The position numbers and the translations under genes are program-made. From assembly GCA_030617125.1 (NCBI GenBank), contig JAUWWA010000157.1:1-5513 (forward strand): a stretch of 5,513 nucleotides of DNA. Direction: 5' to 3'. The stretch comes from Pirellulales bacterium. GTDB lineage: Bacteria; Planctomycetota; Planctomycetia; Pirellulales; Thermoguttaceae. Below, one piece after another: positions 1 to 5,513 of this stretch (its first letter is position 1; each line of letters begins with the position of its first letter). Under the pieces are notes generated by a model. The model saw only the letters and a program-made list of their open reading frames with translations, searched no databases and was not told the origin of the DNA.

Positions 1-1112
1 GCGAGATCACCGTGGCCAACTTGCTTCGGCAAACGGGCTACGAAACCTGTCTCGTCGGCAAGTGGCACTGCAACGGCAAGTTCAACTCCGCCGACCAGCC
101 ACAGCCCGGCGATCACGGGTTCGACCACTGGTTCGCCACGCACAACAACGCCTCGCCGACGCATCATAACCCGGTCAATTTCGTGCGAAACGGCGAACAG
201 GTCGGCCGCATTGAAGGTTATTCGTGCCAGATTGTGGCGGACGAAGCGATCCACTGGCTGAGAATCGTCCGGGACCGCGAAAAACCGTTCTTTCAATTCG
301 TCTGTTTTCACGAGCCGCACGAGCCGATCGCATCGCCGGCGGAATTGGTCGAGCAATACCCCTTGGCAACCAGGCCCGGCGAAGCGCTTTATTATGCCAA
401 TGTGGCGAACATGGACCGCGCTGTCGGCCGGCTGATGCACGCGCTCGACGAGCTTGAACTCTCCGGCGAGACGCTGGTCTTCTTCACCTCGGACAACGGC
501 CCCGAAACACTCAACCGCTACGGCGGCGCATGGCGCAGCCACGGTTCGCCGGGGCCGTTGCGAGGGATGAAGTTGCACCTGTACGAAGGCGGCATCCGCG
601 TGCCGGGGATCATCCGCTTTCCCGGCCATACAAAACCGGGACAGGTCGTCGATGAGCCGGTATGCGCGCTCGACATTCTGCCCACGTTTTGCCGGCTTGC
701 CGGTGTCGATCCGCCGAACGACCGCACCCTGGATGGCGCGAGTTTTCTGCCGCTTTTCCAGCGCAAGCCGATCCCGCGGCGCGTGCCGCTGTACTGGCAT
801 TACTTCCGTTCCATCGGCAAACCGAAGGCGGCGATGCGCGTCGGCGACTGGATGATCCTTGGCCACTGGGACAGCCCGCAACTCAAATCGGGCGCCGGCC
901 TTCGTCCCGGCGACGTGAAGACGATCAAATCGGCGAAACTCGCCGGCTTCGAACTGTACCATCTGCGCGACGATCCGGCCCAACAGCGCGACTTGGCGGC
1001 TGAGCGGCCGGAGCGGCTCAAAGAACTCTCATCAATGCTCGTCAAGAAATACTCGGAAGTTCAGACCGCGGGCCGCCAGTGGGATGTCCCGCCGAGAAAA
1101 AAGAGCCGATAA
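1..1112 (+). CDS. Sulfatase (arylsulfatase A-like family), 5'-truncated
   Basis: This is a formylglycine-dependent sulfatase that hydrolyses sulfate esters, probably on a sulfated glycan and probably in the periplasm or outside the cell. The reading frame is open from base 3, so the GTG at 12 is an internal Val and not a start. The first roughly 100 residues, including the C-x-P-S-R motif that matures to formylglycine, are off the window. Visible family motifs are the second sulfatase signature GYETCLVGKWH (36-68), the active-site-type His in FHEPHEP (codon 318), the metal-binding Asp-Asn of TSDNGPE (codons 492 and 495), the Lys of RGMK (codon 570) followed by the EGGIRVPG block (585-608), and the LDILPTF helix (669-689). 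The C-terminal subdomain (YWHY onward, then the LYHLRDDPAQQRDLA segment) is complete and ends at TAA. All motifs seen are intact, so it looks functional. The substrate cannot be read from the sequence. The family call is firm; arylsulfatase versus another glycan sulfatase is open. Confidence 0.95.
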   Translation, partial: EITVANLLRQTGYETCLVGKWHCNGKFNSADQPQPGDHGFDHWFATHNNASPTHHNPVNFVRNGEQVGRIEGYSCQIVADEAIHWLRIVRDREKPFFQFVCFHEPHEPIASPAELVEQYPLATRPGEALYYANVANMDRAVGRLMHALDELELSGETLVFFTSDNGPETLNRYGGAWRSHGSPGPLRGMKLHLYEGGIRVPGIIRFPGHTKPGQVVDEPVCALDILPTFCRLAGVDPPNDRTLDGASFLPLFQRKPIPRRVPLYWHYFRSIGKPKAAMRVGDWMILGHWDSPQLKSGAGLRPGDVKTIKSAKLAGFELYHLRDDPAQQRDLAAERPERLKELSSMLVKKYSEVQTAGRQWDVPPRKKSR

Positions 1113-1156
1113 CGTCTCGACCGGACATTCCTGCTATTCAGACATGAATGGCGGCG

Positions 1157-1175
1157 TCACGTGCTTCGGCAGTGA
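1157..1175 (+). other. UUCG-tetraloop stem-loop in the sulfatase / propeller gap
   Basis: TCAC (1157-1160) pairs with GTGA (1172-1175), and TGC (1162-1164) pairs with GCA (1169-1171). They close a TTCG loop, with one bulged G at 1161. C(UUCG)G is a very stable tetraloop. The hairpin begins 44 nt after the sulfatase stop. No T-run follows (the next bases are ATAAAAT), so it is not a canonical intrinsic terminator. It could cap the 3' end of the sulfatase mRNA, or mark a processing or pause site. The TAAAAT at 1177-1182 resembles a -10 hexamer, but no matching -35 is visible, so I call no promoter. Confidence 0.35.
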
Positions 1176-1211
1176 ATAAAATCTCGCATGCGACGCGCAA
1201 CACGCGAACTT

Positions 1212-1216
1212 AGGAG
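1212..1216 (+). promoter_or_regulatory. Shine-Dalgarno site for the propeller gene
   Basis: AGGAG lies 8 nt before the ATG at 1225. This is near-ideal and fixes that ATG as the start. The residues that follow also look like a proper protein N-terminus with a hydrophobic core. Confidence 0.8.
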
Positions 1217-1224
1217 ATAGAGCC

Positions 1225-4170
1225 ATGCAACGAAACACGCAAATGCACCTACTGTGGCACGTGGTGATTGGATGGGCTGGGGTGACCCTCGCGTGCGGCC
1301 GTATGATGGACGGAACCGCAATCGTCGAGGCATCCGAAGGTATGCCGGCCAAGCAGATCCTCGAGTCGGCCGGCATCAAGGGTGGCCTGTTCATCCATCT
1401 GGGATGCGGCGACGGCCGGCTGACTGCGGCGCTGCGTCAGGGCAACGGTTGTCTGGTGCAAGGATTGGACCGCAATGCACGGAACGTGGAGGCGGCGAGA
1501 CGACACGTGCAGTCGCTCGGCATCTACGGCCAGGTCACGGTCGACCGCTTGACGAGTGACCGTCTGCCGTACATCGACAATCTGGTCAACCTCGTCGTGG
1601 CTGAAGACGTTGGAGAATTAGCCATGGACGAGGTGATGCGAGTGCTCTGTCCGAACGGCGTGGCGTACTTGAAACGCGGCGGGGAGTGGACGAAAGCCGT
1701 CAAGCCGCGACCGGGCGACATCGACGAGTGGACCCACTACTTGCACGATGCCACCAATAACGCGGTGGCGCACGACGCCGTCGGCCCGCCACGCCGGCTC
1801 CAGTGGGTCGGCAGCCCGCGCTGGGCGCGGCACCACGACAACATGTCGAGTGTCAGCGCGGTCGTCTCTTCCCAAGGGCGGGTGTTCACCATCTTCGACG
1901 AAGGGTCCGGCGCGTCGATCTTCCTGCCGTCGAAATGGGCCCTGATTGCGCGCGACGCCTTCAACGGCTGCATTCTCTGGAAGCGACCGATTCCAAAGTG
2001 GCACACCCGGCTCTGGCCGCTGAAGAGCGGGCCGGCGCAACTCGCGCGCCGGCTGGTGGCCGCCGGCGACACCGTGTCCGCCGTGCTGGGCATCGATGCT
2101 CCGCTGTCTGCCCTGGACGCCGCAACGGGCGAGACGATCCGCACCTATGAAGGCACCAACGCCACCGAAGAAATCATCTACGCCGACGGGGTCCTGTTTG
2201 CCATTGTCCGGCCGGAAGGCGTCGAGTCGAAGATGCACTTAGACGCGTATAAAAGCCTCGGGGCTATTCGCAGGCACCGTAGAAGCTGGCGGTGGCAAGA
2301 GGAGGAGCCGAGGCTGATTCTCGCCCTGAGAGCCGAGAGTGGTGAAGTGCTGTGGCGAGCGCGAATGCCCGTGGCCCAGGCCACCCTGGCGGTGGACGAC
2401 CACAGCACGTACTTCTACGACGGCGAGAAGGTCGTGTGCCTGCATCGAGGAAGCGGCGAACTGCGGTGGAAGTCCGATCCGGTGGCTAGCCGACCTTTGG
2501 ATCACACCGGCTATATGCCCAATCTGGTCGTCTACGAAGATGTGGTCTTGTTCGCCGGCGGTGATCGAACTACGACTGCCCTGTCGGCCGAGACCGGGCA
2601 AACGATCTGGACTGCCGAGCACCATCGTGGCGGTCACAATTCGCCCGAGGACTTGCTCGTGGTCGGTGGCCTGGTGTGGTCGGCCAAGATCGCCGGACCC
2701 GCCGACTCGGGCGTGTGGACGGGACGAGACCTCGAGACGGGCGAAGTCAAGAAAGAGTTTCTGCCGGACGTACAAACCTATTGGTTCCACCACCGTTGTT
2801 ACCGAGCCAAGGCGACCGACAAATACCTGCTGCCGTCGCGCACCGGGATTGAGTTTGTGGACTTCAACAAACAGACCTGGGAGATCCATCACTGGGTACG
2901 GGGTGCGTGCCTTTACGGCATCATGCCCTGCAATGGGCTGATCTACGCCCCGCAGCATCCCTGTGCGTGCTATCCCGAGGCGAAACTCGACGGCTTCAAC
3001 GCCTTAGCACCCGCCTCGAAAGGACCGCGGATTTCCCGGCAGGCAGCGGCCGAAGAACGTTTGGAGCGCGGGTCGGCATATGGCGAGATGGAAACCGGTT
3101 CGTCGGCTGATCCGGCCGACTGGCCCACGTATCGCCATGATGCGTCTCGCAGCGGCCGGACCGAAACGGCCGTCCCGGTCGAGCTGCAACAGGCCTGGAA
3201 GACCGATTTCGGCGAAAAGCTCAGTAGCGTGGTGGTCGCAGACGGCAAGCTTTTCGTCGCCTCAGTTGATACGCATACGATCCATGCCCTCGATTCGCAC
3301 AGCGGCGTGAAGCTCTGGAGCTACACGGCCGGCGGACGGGTCGATTCACCGCCGACCATTTACGGAGGTCTGGCGCTGTTCGGCTCGGCCGACGGGTACG
3401 TCTATTGTTTGCGGGCTTCCGACGGCACGTTGGTCTGGCGGTTCCGCGCGGCCCCGATCGACCAACGTCTGGTGGCGTTCGAGCAAATCGAGAGCGTCTG
3501 GCCAGTCCACGGCAGCGTGCTGGTTCAAGACGACGTGCTGTATTTCGCCGTCGGTAGAAACATGTTCCTGGATGACGGGATCTGGTTGTATCGACTGGAA
3601 CCGCGGACCGGCAAGGTGCTTTCCGTCACCCACATGGATCACCGCCACCCCGACTCGGGCGAGAATCTTCAGGTCAACGTTCAGATCCTCAACATGCCGG
3701 TCGCCAAACCCGACATCCTCTCGAGTGACGGCAGTTGCGTGTACATGAAGTCGCAGGCATTCGACCTGCAAGGCAATCGCCAGGCCCTCGGCCCGCACTC
3801 GGGCGAGGCGGCTGTGCAGGGCGGGGTCCAGCGCGGCGACGAGGCTCACCTATTCTGCCCGTCGGGCTTCGTAGACGATGCGTTCTGGCACCGAACGTAC
3901 TGGGTCTATGGGCGGAGCTTCGCCGGTGGGGCCGCCGGCTACTCGCAGGCCGGCAAGTTCGCTCCTTCGGGGCGCATCCTGGTGTTCGACGATGACACAG
4001 TCTACGGCTACGGGCGCAAGCCGAAGTATTACCGCTGGACGACCCCCATCGAACATCATCTCTGGGCTGCCGACAAGGAGGCCCCGGACGTACCCAAGCC
4101 GGCGCCCACGGGGCAGCGAGGTTTTCACGTCATGCACCACTGGTCGCAGGAATTGCCGCTGGCGGTTTGA
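1225..4170 (+). CDS. Methyltransferase-like domain fused to double PQQ-type beta-propeller protein, cut short by an internal TGA
   Basis: This 981-residue product is typical of large planctomycete proteins of unknown role. Residues 8-24 form a hydrophobic, signal-like segment. Residues about 45-155 are a class I SAM-methyltransferase-like Rossmann domain: motif I HLGCGDGRLT (58-67), acidic Asp82 after strand 2, the NLVVAED strand (122-128) and the RVLCPNG segment (139-145). Residues about 190-600 form a first PQQ-type propeller. Its repeat signatures include NGCILW (247-252), ALDAATGE (296-303), SGEVLW (372-377), SGELRW (410-415) and TGQTIW (457-462). A Cys-rich segment at 562-582 ends in PCACY. 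A polar linker (about 605-630) leads to DWPTYRHD (632-639), which opens a second propeller with SGVKLW (693-698), DGTLVW (733-738) and RTGKVL (794-799). The blades are family-like; PQQ binding is not shown and many relatives are only structural scaffolds. The last blade is missing because of the TGA at 4168-4170. The 112-bp spacing from the sulfatase leaves co-transcription possible. Confidence 0.9.
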   Translation: MQRNTQMHLLWHVVIGWAGVTLACGRMMDGTAIVEASEGMPAKQILESAGIKGGLFIHLGCGDGRLTAALRQGNGCLVQGLDRNARNVEAARRHVQSLGIYGQVTVDRLTSDRLPYIDNLVNLVVAEDVGELAMDEVMRVLCPNGVAYLKRGGEWTKAVKPRPGDIDEWTHYLHDATNNAVAHDAVGPPRRLQWVGSPRWARHHDNMSSVSAVVSSQGRVFTIFDEGSGASIFLPSKWALIARDAFNGCILWKRPIPKWHTRLWPLKSGPAQLARRLVAAGDTVSAVLGIDAPLSALDAATGETIRTYEGTNATEEIIYADGVLFAIVRPEGVESKMHLDAYKSLGAIRRHRRSWRWQEEEPRLILALRAESGEVLWRARMPVAQATLAVDDHSTYFYDGEKVVCLHRGSGELRWKSDPVASRPLDHTGYMPNLVVYEDVVLFAGGDRTTTALSAETGQTIWTAEHHRGGHNSPEDLLVVGGLVWSAKIAGPADSGVWTGRDLETGEVKKEFLPDVQTYWFHHRCYRAKATDKYLLPSRTGIEFVDFNKQTWEIHHWVRGACLYGIMPCNGLIYAPQHPCACYPEAKLDGFNALAPASKGPRISRQAAAEERLERGSAYGEMETGSSADPADWPTYRHDASRSGRTETAVPVELQQAWKTDFGEKLSSVVVADGKLFVASVDTHTIHALDSHSGVKLWSYTAGGRVDSPPTIYGGLALFGSADGYVYCLRASDGTLVWRFRAAPIDQRLVAFEQIESVWPVHGSVLVQDDVLYFAVGRNMFLDDGIWLYRLEPRTGKVLSVTHMDHRHPDSGENLQVNVQILNMPVAKPDILSSDGSCVYMKSQAFDLQGNRQALGPHSGEAAVQGGVQRGDEAHLFCPSGFVDDAFWHRTYWVYGRSFAGGAAGYSQAGKFAPSGRILVFDDDTVYGYGRKPKYYRWTTPIEHHLWAADKEAPDVPKPAPTGQRGFHVMHHWSQELPLAV
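4168..4170 (+). other. In-frame TGA interrupting the propeller gene
   Basis: The frame reads GCG GTT TGA GCC ATG GTC. Homologous coding continues in the same frame on both sides, giving LPLAV, stop, AMVQAGDTLFIAGPPD. From memory of this family, the usual text here is V-R-A-M-V followed by a DTLF-AGPPD segment. The stop therefore most simply replaces an Arg CGA codon by one C-to-T change. A base-calling error, a real nonsense mutation and read-through all remain possible. Confidence 0.8.
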
Positions 4171-4173
4171 GCC

Positions 4174-4467
4174 ATGGTCCAGGCGGGAGACACACTGTTT
4201 ATCGCCGGCCCACCCGACGTCCTCGACGAAGAACACGCCGCCCGAAGACTCGGCACTTCGGAAATCCAGGCCAAACTGGCTGAGCAGGACGCTGCTCTCA
4301 TGGGTCGACGCGGAGGCTTACTCTGGGCCGTGTCGACCAAGGACGGTGCCGAGCTCGGTGAAGTGCGACTCAGTGCACCGCCTGCATGGGACGGTATGGC
4401 CGCCGCGGGCGGGCGCCTGTATCTCACCACCGTTGACGGCAACGTTCTGTGCCTTCGCGGCCGGTGA
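4174..4467 (+). CDS. Detached C-terminal blade of the propeller protein
   Basis: These 97 residues continue the gene upstream in the same frame after the TGA. They contain AGDTLFIAGPPD, an Ala/Glu-rich helical insert (about residues 20-43), then a PQQ-type strand with GGLLWAVSTKDGAEL and a closing strand GGRLYLTTVDGNVLCL, ending at TGA 4465-4467. Such a closing blade completes the second propeller and is unlikely to fold alone. An ATG lies three bases after the upstream stop, so termination-reinitiation could in principle produce it as a separate peptide, though no Shine-Dalgarno site is visible. Codon use is still strongly GC-rich at third positions and there are no further stops or frameshifts, so the segment has not visibly decayed. 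The full gene, if read through, spans 1225-4467: 1079 sense codons plus the internal stop. Belonging to the upstream gene is firm; independent expression is doubtful. Confidence 0.75.
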   Translation: MVQAGDTLFIAGPPDVLDEEHAARRLGTSEIQAKLAEQDAALMGRRGGLLWAVSTKDGAELGEVRLSAPPAWDGMAAAGGRLYLTTVDGNVLCLRGR

Positions 4468-4520
4468 TCGCTTCGGTTACGGCTCAGACGCAGAACCCGG
4501 AGCTCGTGCTGTGTTCCGAA

Positions 4521-4569
4521 TCGAAGAAACGGCGGACGCTGCAAGCCAGCGGTTTTCCGCCATTTTCGA
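4521..4569 (+). terminator. Terminator-like long imperfect hairpin after the propeller gene
   Basis: GGCGGA (4531-4536) pairs with TCCGCC (4556-4561). CGCTG (4537-4541) pairs with CAGCG (4547-4551) around a CAAGC loop. This gives an 11-bp stem with a GTTT bulge (4552-4555) on the 3' side. An outer TCGAA (4521-4525) can pair with TTCGA (4565-4569). ATTTTC follows the main stem, a weak U-tract. The core stem starts about 63 nt after the stop at 4467, a plausible place for transcription to end. The bulge and short T-run make it a non-classical intrinsic terminator. Confidence 0.4.
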
Positions 4570-4590
4570 GGTTTCCAAAGCCGCGGCCGG

Positions 4591-4610
4591 CCACCGCCCG
4601 CGGGGGGTGG
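4591..4610. repeat. 20-bp near-perfect palindrome
   Basis: The 20 bases match their own reverse complement except for the G/G pair at 4596 and 4605. The central CCCGCGGG (4597-4604) is perfect. A separate perfect 8-bp palindrome, GGCCGGCC (4585-4592), abuts it. It could be a dyad protein-binding site or a strong RNA hairpin. No T-run follows, so a terminator role is weak. In such GC-rich DNA a chance origin is possible. Confidence 0.4.
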
Positions 4611-4629
4611 ATCGATGTGGCGTCAGCGA

Positions 4630-4644
4630 CGGCATGAAATGCCG
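4630..4644. repeat. Short perfect inverted repeat
   Basis: CGGCAT (4630-4635) and ATGCCG (4639-4644) flank a three-base GAA loop. It is small and could be chance, but it is one of several dyads clustered before the kinase-like gene. Confidence 0.3.
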
Positions 4645-4667
4645 GTCACGGAGATTTGGGTGAAAAA

Positions 4668-4679
4668 GCCATATATGGC
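4668..4679. repeat. 12-bp perfect palindrome in the AT-rich patch
   Basis: GCCATATATGGC is a perfect dyad just after an A5 run (4663-4667). It lies 12 bp before the direct-repeat array and 118 bp before the kinase-like start. The position and AT-rich centre suit an operator, but no regulator can be named. Confidence 0.4.
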
Positions 4680-4690
4680 GGATATTCCTT

Positions 4691-4736
4691 TCAGATAATC
4701 GAGTCAGATAATCGAGGAAATGATCAGATAATGAAG
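4691..4736 (+). repeat. 13-bp tandem repeat, two perfect copies plus one divergent copy
   Basis: TCAGATAATCGAG occurs head to tail at 4691-4703 and 4704-4716. A third copy, TCAGATAATGAAG (two mismatches), sits at 4724-4736 after a 7-bp spacer. Each copy contains GATAAT, one base from a consensus -10 hexamer, and the first two contain the odd-length dyad GAT-A-ATC. Iterated regulator sites, alternative -10 elements or simple slippage duplication would all explain it. The array ends 61 bp before the kinase-like start. Confidence 0.7.
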
Positions 4737-4784
4737 AAAATGACCGATTCCCAGCGGGGCGTTCGCATCGTTTCGGACTTGCGT

Positions 4785-4789
4785 AAGGA
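4785..4789 (+). promoter_or_regulatory. Shine-Dalgarno site selecting a GTG start
   Basis: AAGGA stands 8 nt before the GTG at 4798. The only other plausible start codon nearby in this frame, ATG 4840, has no comparable site in front of it. This decides the start of the kinase-like gene. Confidence 0.6.
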
Positions 4790-4797
4790 CAAATCTC

Positions 4798-5513
4798 GTG
4801 AGATCGCCTGCCCATTGGCTTGCACGCCGCTACGCGGAAATGCGTATCGCCGGACGAAAGGCACGGCTGGAGGCCGAAATCTCGCATGTGTTCGACTCGG
4901 ACGTGCGTTTGGAGTTGACCGGCGGCGGCGGGAGAGACTCAATCTACTATGCGATGGCCGACAGGCGGCAGGTCGGTGTGGTCCGACTGATCAATCCGTT
5001 CAAGCGACGACCGTCCACTAAGAAACAACCACTTGGCCCCAGCAACCTCTGGTGGGCTTTGGCGGCCGATCGGCGATTGAACCGCGAATGGGACATCTAC
5101 GGCCGCCTCGCGCCGAAGAAACTCACACCCGCCCCCGTGTGGCGGACCCACGACGCGATCATGTGCACGTATTTCGACGGCCAATCGGTTTCCAAGAGGC
5201 TAGCGGCCAAACGACGCTGCTACTGGGACCTCATGGGATTGGTCTTGCTTAGCTTGCGACGCCTGCACGACCACGGCGCTACACACATGGACGCCAAGGT
5301 TGAGAACATCCTCACTGATGCCGAAGTACGGCAATTCGTGTTCATCGACTTCGACTGTACGCCGCCGAAGTGGGTAGAGCCCCCTCAGCAGAGGGCATAC
5401 GACTACCTGAAGCTGATCGACAGTTCGCTCAGACTCGTCCCACCCAGGGACCGGGAGAACCAGCGCCGCTGGATTGGGCTTCTGGAGCGGACGGTCGACG
5501 AGGAGACGCGGCA
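4798..5513 (+). CDS. Kinase-fold protein (Kdo/WaaP- or RIO-like type), 3'-truncated
   Basis: The frame is open from just after a TGA at 4741-4743 to the window end. From the GTG at 4798 it gives 238 codons. The residues follow a small-molecule or protein kinase layout. A glycine-rich turn GGGGRDSIYY (4921-4950) is followed by the strand VGVVRLINP (4972-4998). The candidate alpha-C Glu is in NREWDIYGRL (codon 5086). A hinge-like strand AIMCTYFDGQSV lies around 5155-5190. The catalytic loop THMDAKVENIL (5281-5313) has Asp at 5290 and Asn at 5305. The metal-binding motif is DFD (5347-5355). The H-x-D-x4-N plus D-F-D pair supports an active phosphotransferase. The usual strand-3 Lys appears as Arg (codon 4984), unless a nearby Lys takes over. 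No signal peptide is visible, so it is probably cytoplasmic. The C-lobe end is off the window. Substrate is unknown: LPS-core sugar, another small molecule or protein. The kinase fold is fairly firm; the subfamily is inference. Confidence 0.75.
   Translation, partial: MRSPAHWLARRYAEMRIAGRKARLEAEISHVFDSDVRLELTGGGGRDSIYYAMADRRQVGVVRLINPFKRRPSTKKQPLGPSNLWWALAADRRLNREWDIYGRLAPKKLTPAPVWRTHDAIMCTYFDGQSVSKRLAAKRRCYWDLMGLVLLSLRRLHDHGATHMDAKVENILTDAEVRQFVFIDFDCTPPKWVEPPQQRAYDYLKLIDSSLRLVPPRDRENQRRWIGLLERTVDEETR

Larger units (their letters stand above)
4468..4797. other. Intergenic region rich in inverted and direct repeats
   Basis: No convincing gene lies in these 330 bases. The first half is GC-rich and holds a terminator-like imperfect hairpin (4521-4569), a GC-only-core palindrome (4591-4610) and a short hairpin (4630-4644). 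The second half is an AT-rich patch: 27 of the 80 bases from 4661 to 4740 are G or C. It holds a 12-bp palindrome (4668-4679) and a 13-bp repeat array (4691-4736). The layout suggests the end of the propeller transcript followed by the promoter or control region of the kinase-like gene. I found no clear -35/-10 pair. Confidence 0.6.

Noticed and set aside
12..14. GTG as the start of the sulfatase gene
   Set aside because: The frame is open upstream to the window edge (codons from base 3 read E-I-T-V-A-N-L-L), matching the internal sulfatase sequence. The catalytic N-terminal motif must lie further upstream.
1618..2958. Two adjoining long open frames on the - strand (206 and 239 residues)
   Set aside because: They lie wholly antisense to strongly recognisable propeller coding. 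Their translations show no domain, and long antisense frames are expected in GC-rich genes.
2908..2970. Cytochrome c haem-binding site in the Cys-rich segment
   Set aside because: No CxxCH motif is present; the Cys spacings are 6, 10 and 1.
3346..3849. 167-residue open frame on the - strand
   Set aside because: It is antisense to the second propeller, has no recognisable motif and no ribosome binding site that stands out.
4168..4170. TGA as selenocysteine or a reassigned sense codon
   Set aside because: The position is not a redox Cys site in the family. TGA also serves as the true stop of the same frame at 4465-4467, which argues against genome-wide reassignment. I saw no obvious stem-loop just downstream that would act as a SECIS.
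3878..4663. 261-residue + strand open frame crossing the end of the propeller gene
   Set aside because: It is the +1 shadow of the propeller frame: Arg/Pro/Ser-rich, low-complexity translation with no family features.
4639..4698. 19-codon ATG open frame in the intergenic region
   Set aside because: No ribosome binding site precedes it, its start lies in a hairpin arm, and nothing supports translation.
4691..4736. CRISPR array
   Set aside because: The units are only 13 bp and mostly adjoining. There are no 30-40 bp spacers of uniform length and no cas genes.
4656..5021. 121-residue + strand open frame starting at TTG
   Set aside because: It overlaps the kinase-like gene in another frame, lacks a spaced Shine-Dalgarno site, and becomes Arg/Gly-rich shadow sequence after about 4800. 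A frameshifted N-terminal extension of the kinase gene cannot be fully excluded.

Overview
The window reads as GC-rich bacterial chromosome, most likely from a planctomycete or a close relative such as Lentisphaerae or Verrucomicrobia. This rests on gene content, not a marker gene: an arylsulfatase-type sulfatase lies next to a very large protein that joins a methyltransferase-like domain to two PQQ-type beta-propellers. That combination is characteristic of Planctomycetes. All supported genes are on the + strand.

Layout. (1) Positions 1-1112 hold the 3' three quarters of a sulfatase gene; its start and catalytic Cys motif lie upstream of the window. (2) A 112-bp gap carries a UUCG-capped stem-loop and a clear Shine-Dalgarno site. 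(3) Positions 1225-4467 hold one long open frame for a secreted or envelope protein: signal-like N-terminus, Rossmann methyltransferase-like domain, propeller 1, linker, propeller 2. An in-frame TGA at 4168-4170 interrupts it. Coding that is unmistakably from the same gene continues without a frameshift to the true stop at 4465-4467. (4) Positions 4468-4797 are a 330-bp non-coding stretch with several inverted repeats, one terminator-like, then an AT-rich patch with a 13-bp tandem repeat. (5) Positions 4798-5513 hold the 5' part of a kinase-fold gene (Kdo/WaaP or RIO-like type). It starts at GTG behind a good ribosome binding site and runs off the window.

How the genes may work together. The sulfatase and the propeller protein fit extracytoplasmic handling of sulfated polysaccharides, but only the sulfatase's chemistry is predictable. 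The kinase-like gene sits behind a probable terminator and its own AT-rich, repeat-bearing leader, so it is probably a separate transcription unit. The most notable points are the premature TGA with an ATG three bases later, the apparent export signal in front of an SAM-binding fold, and the repeat-rich leader of the kinase gene. I found no clear evidence of a new defence or mobile system.
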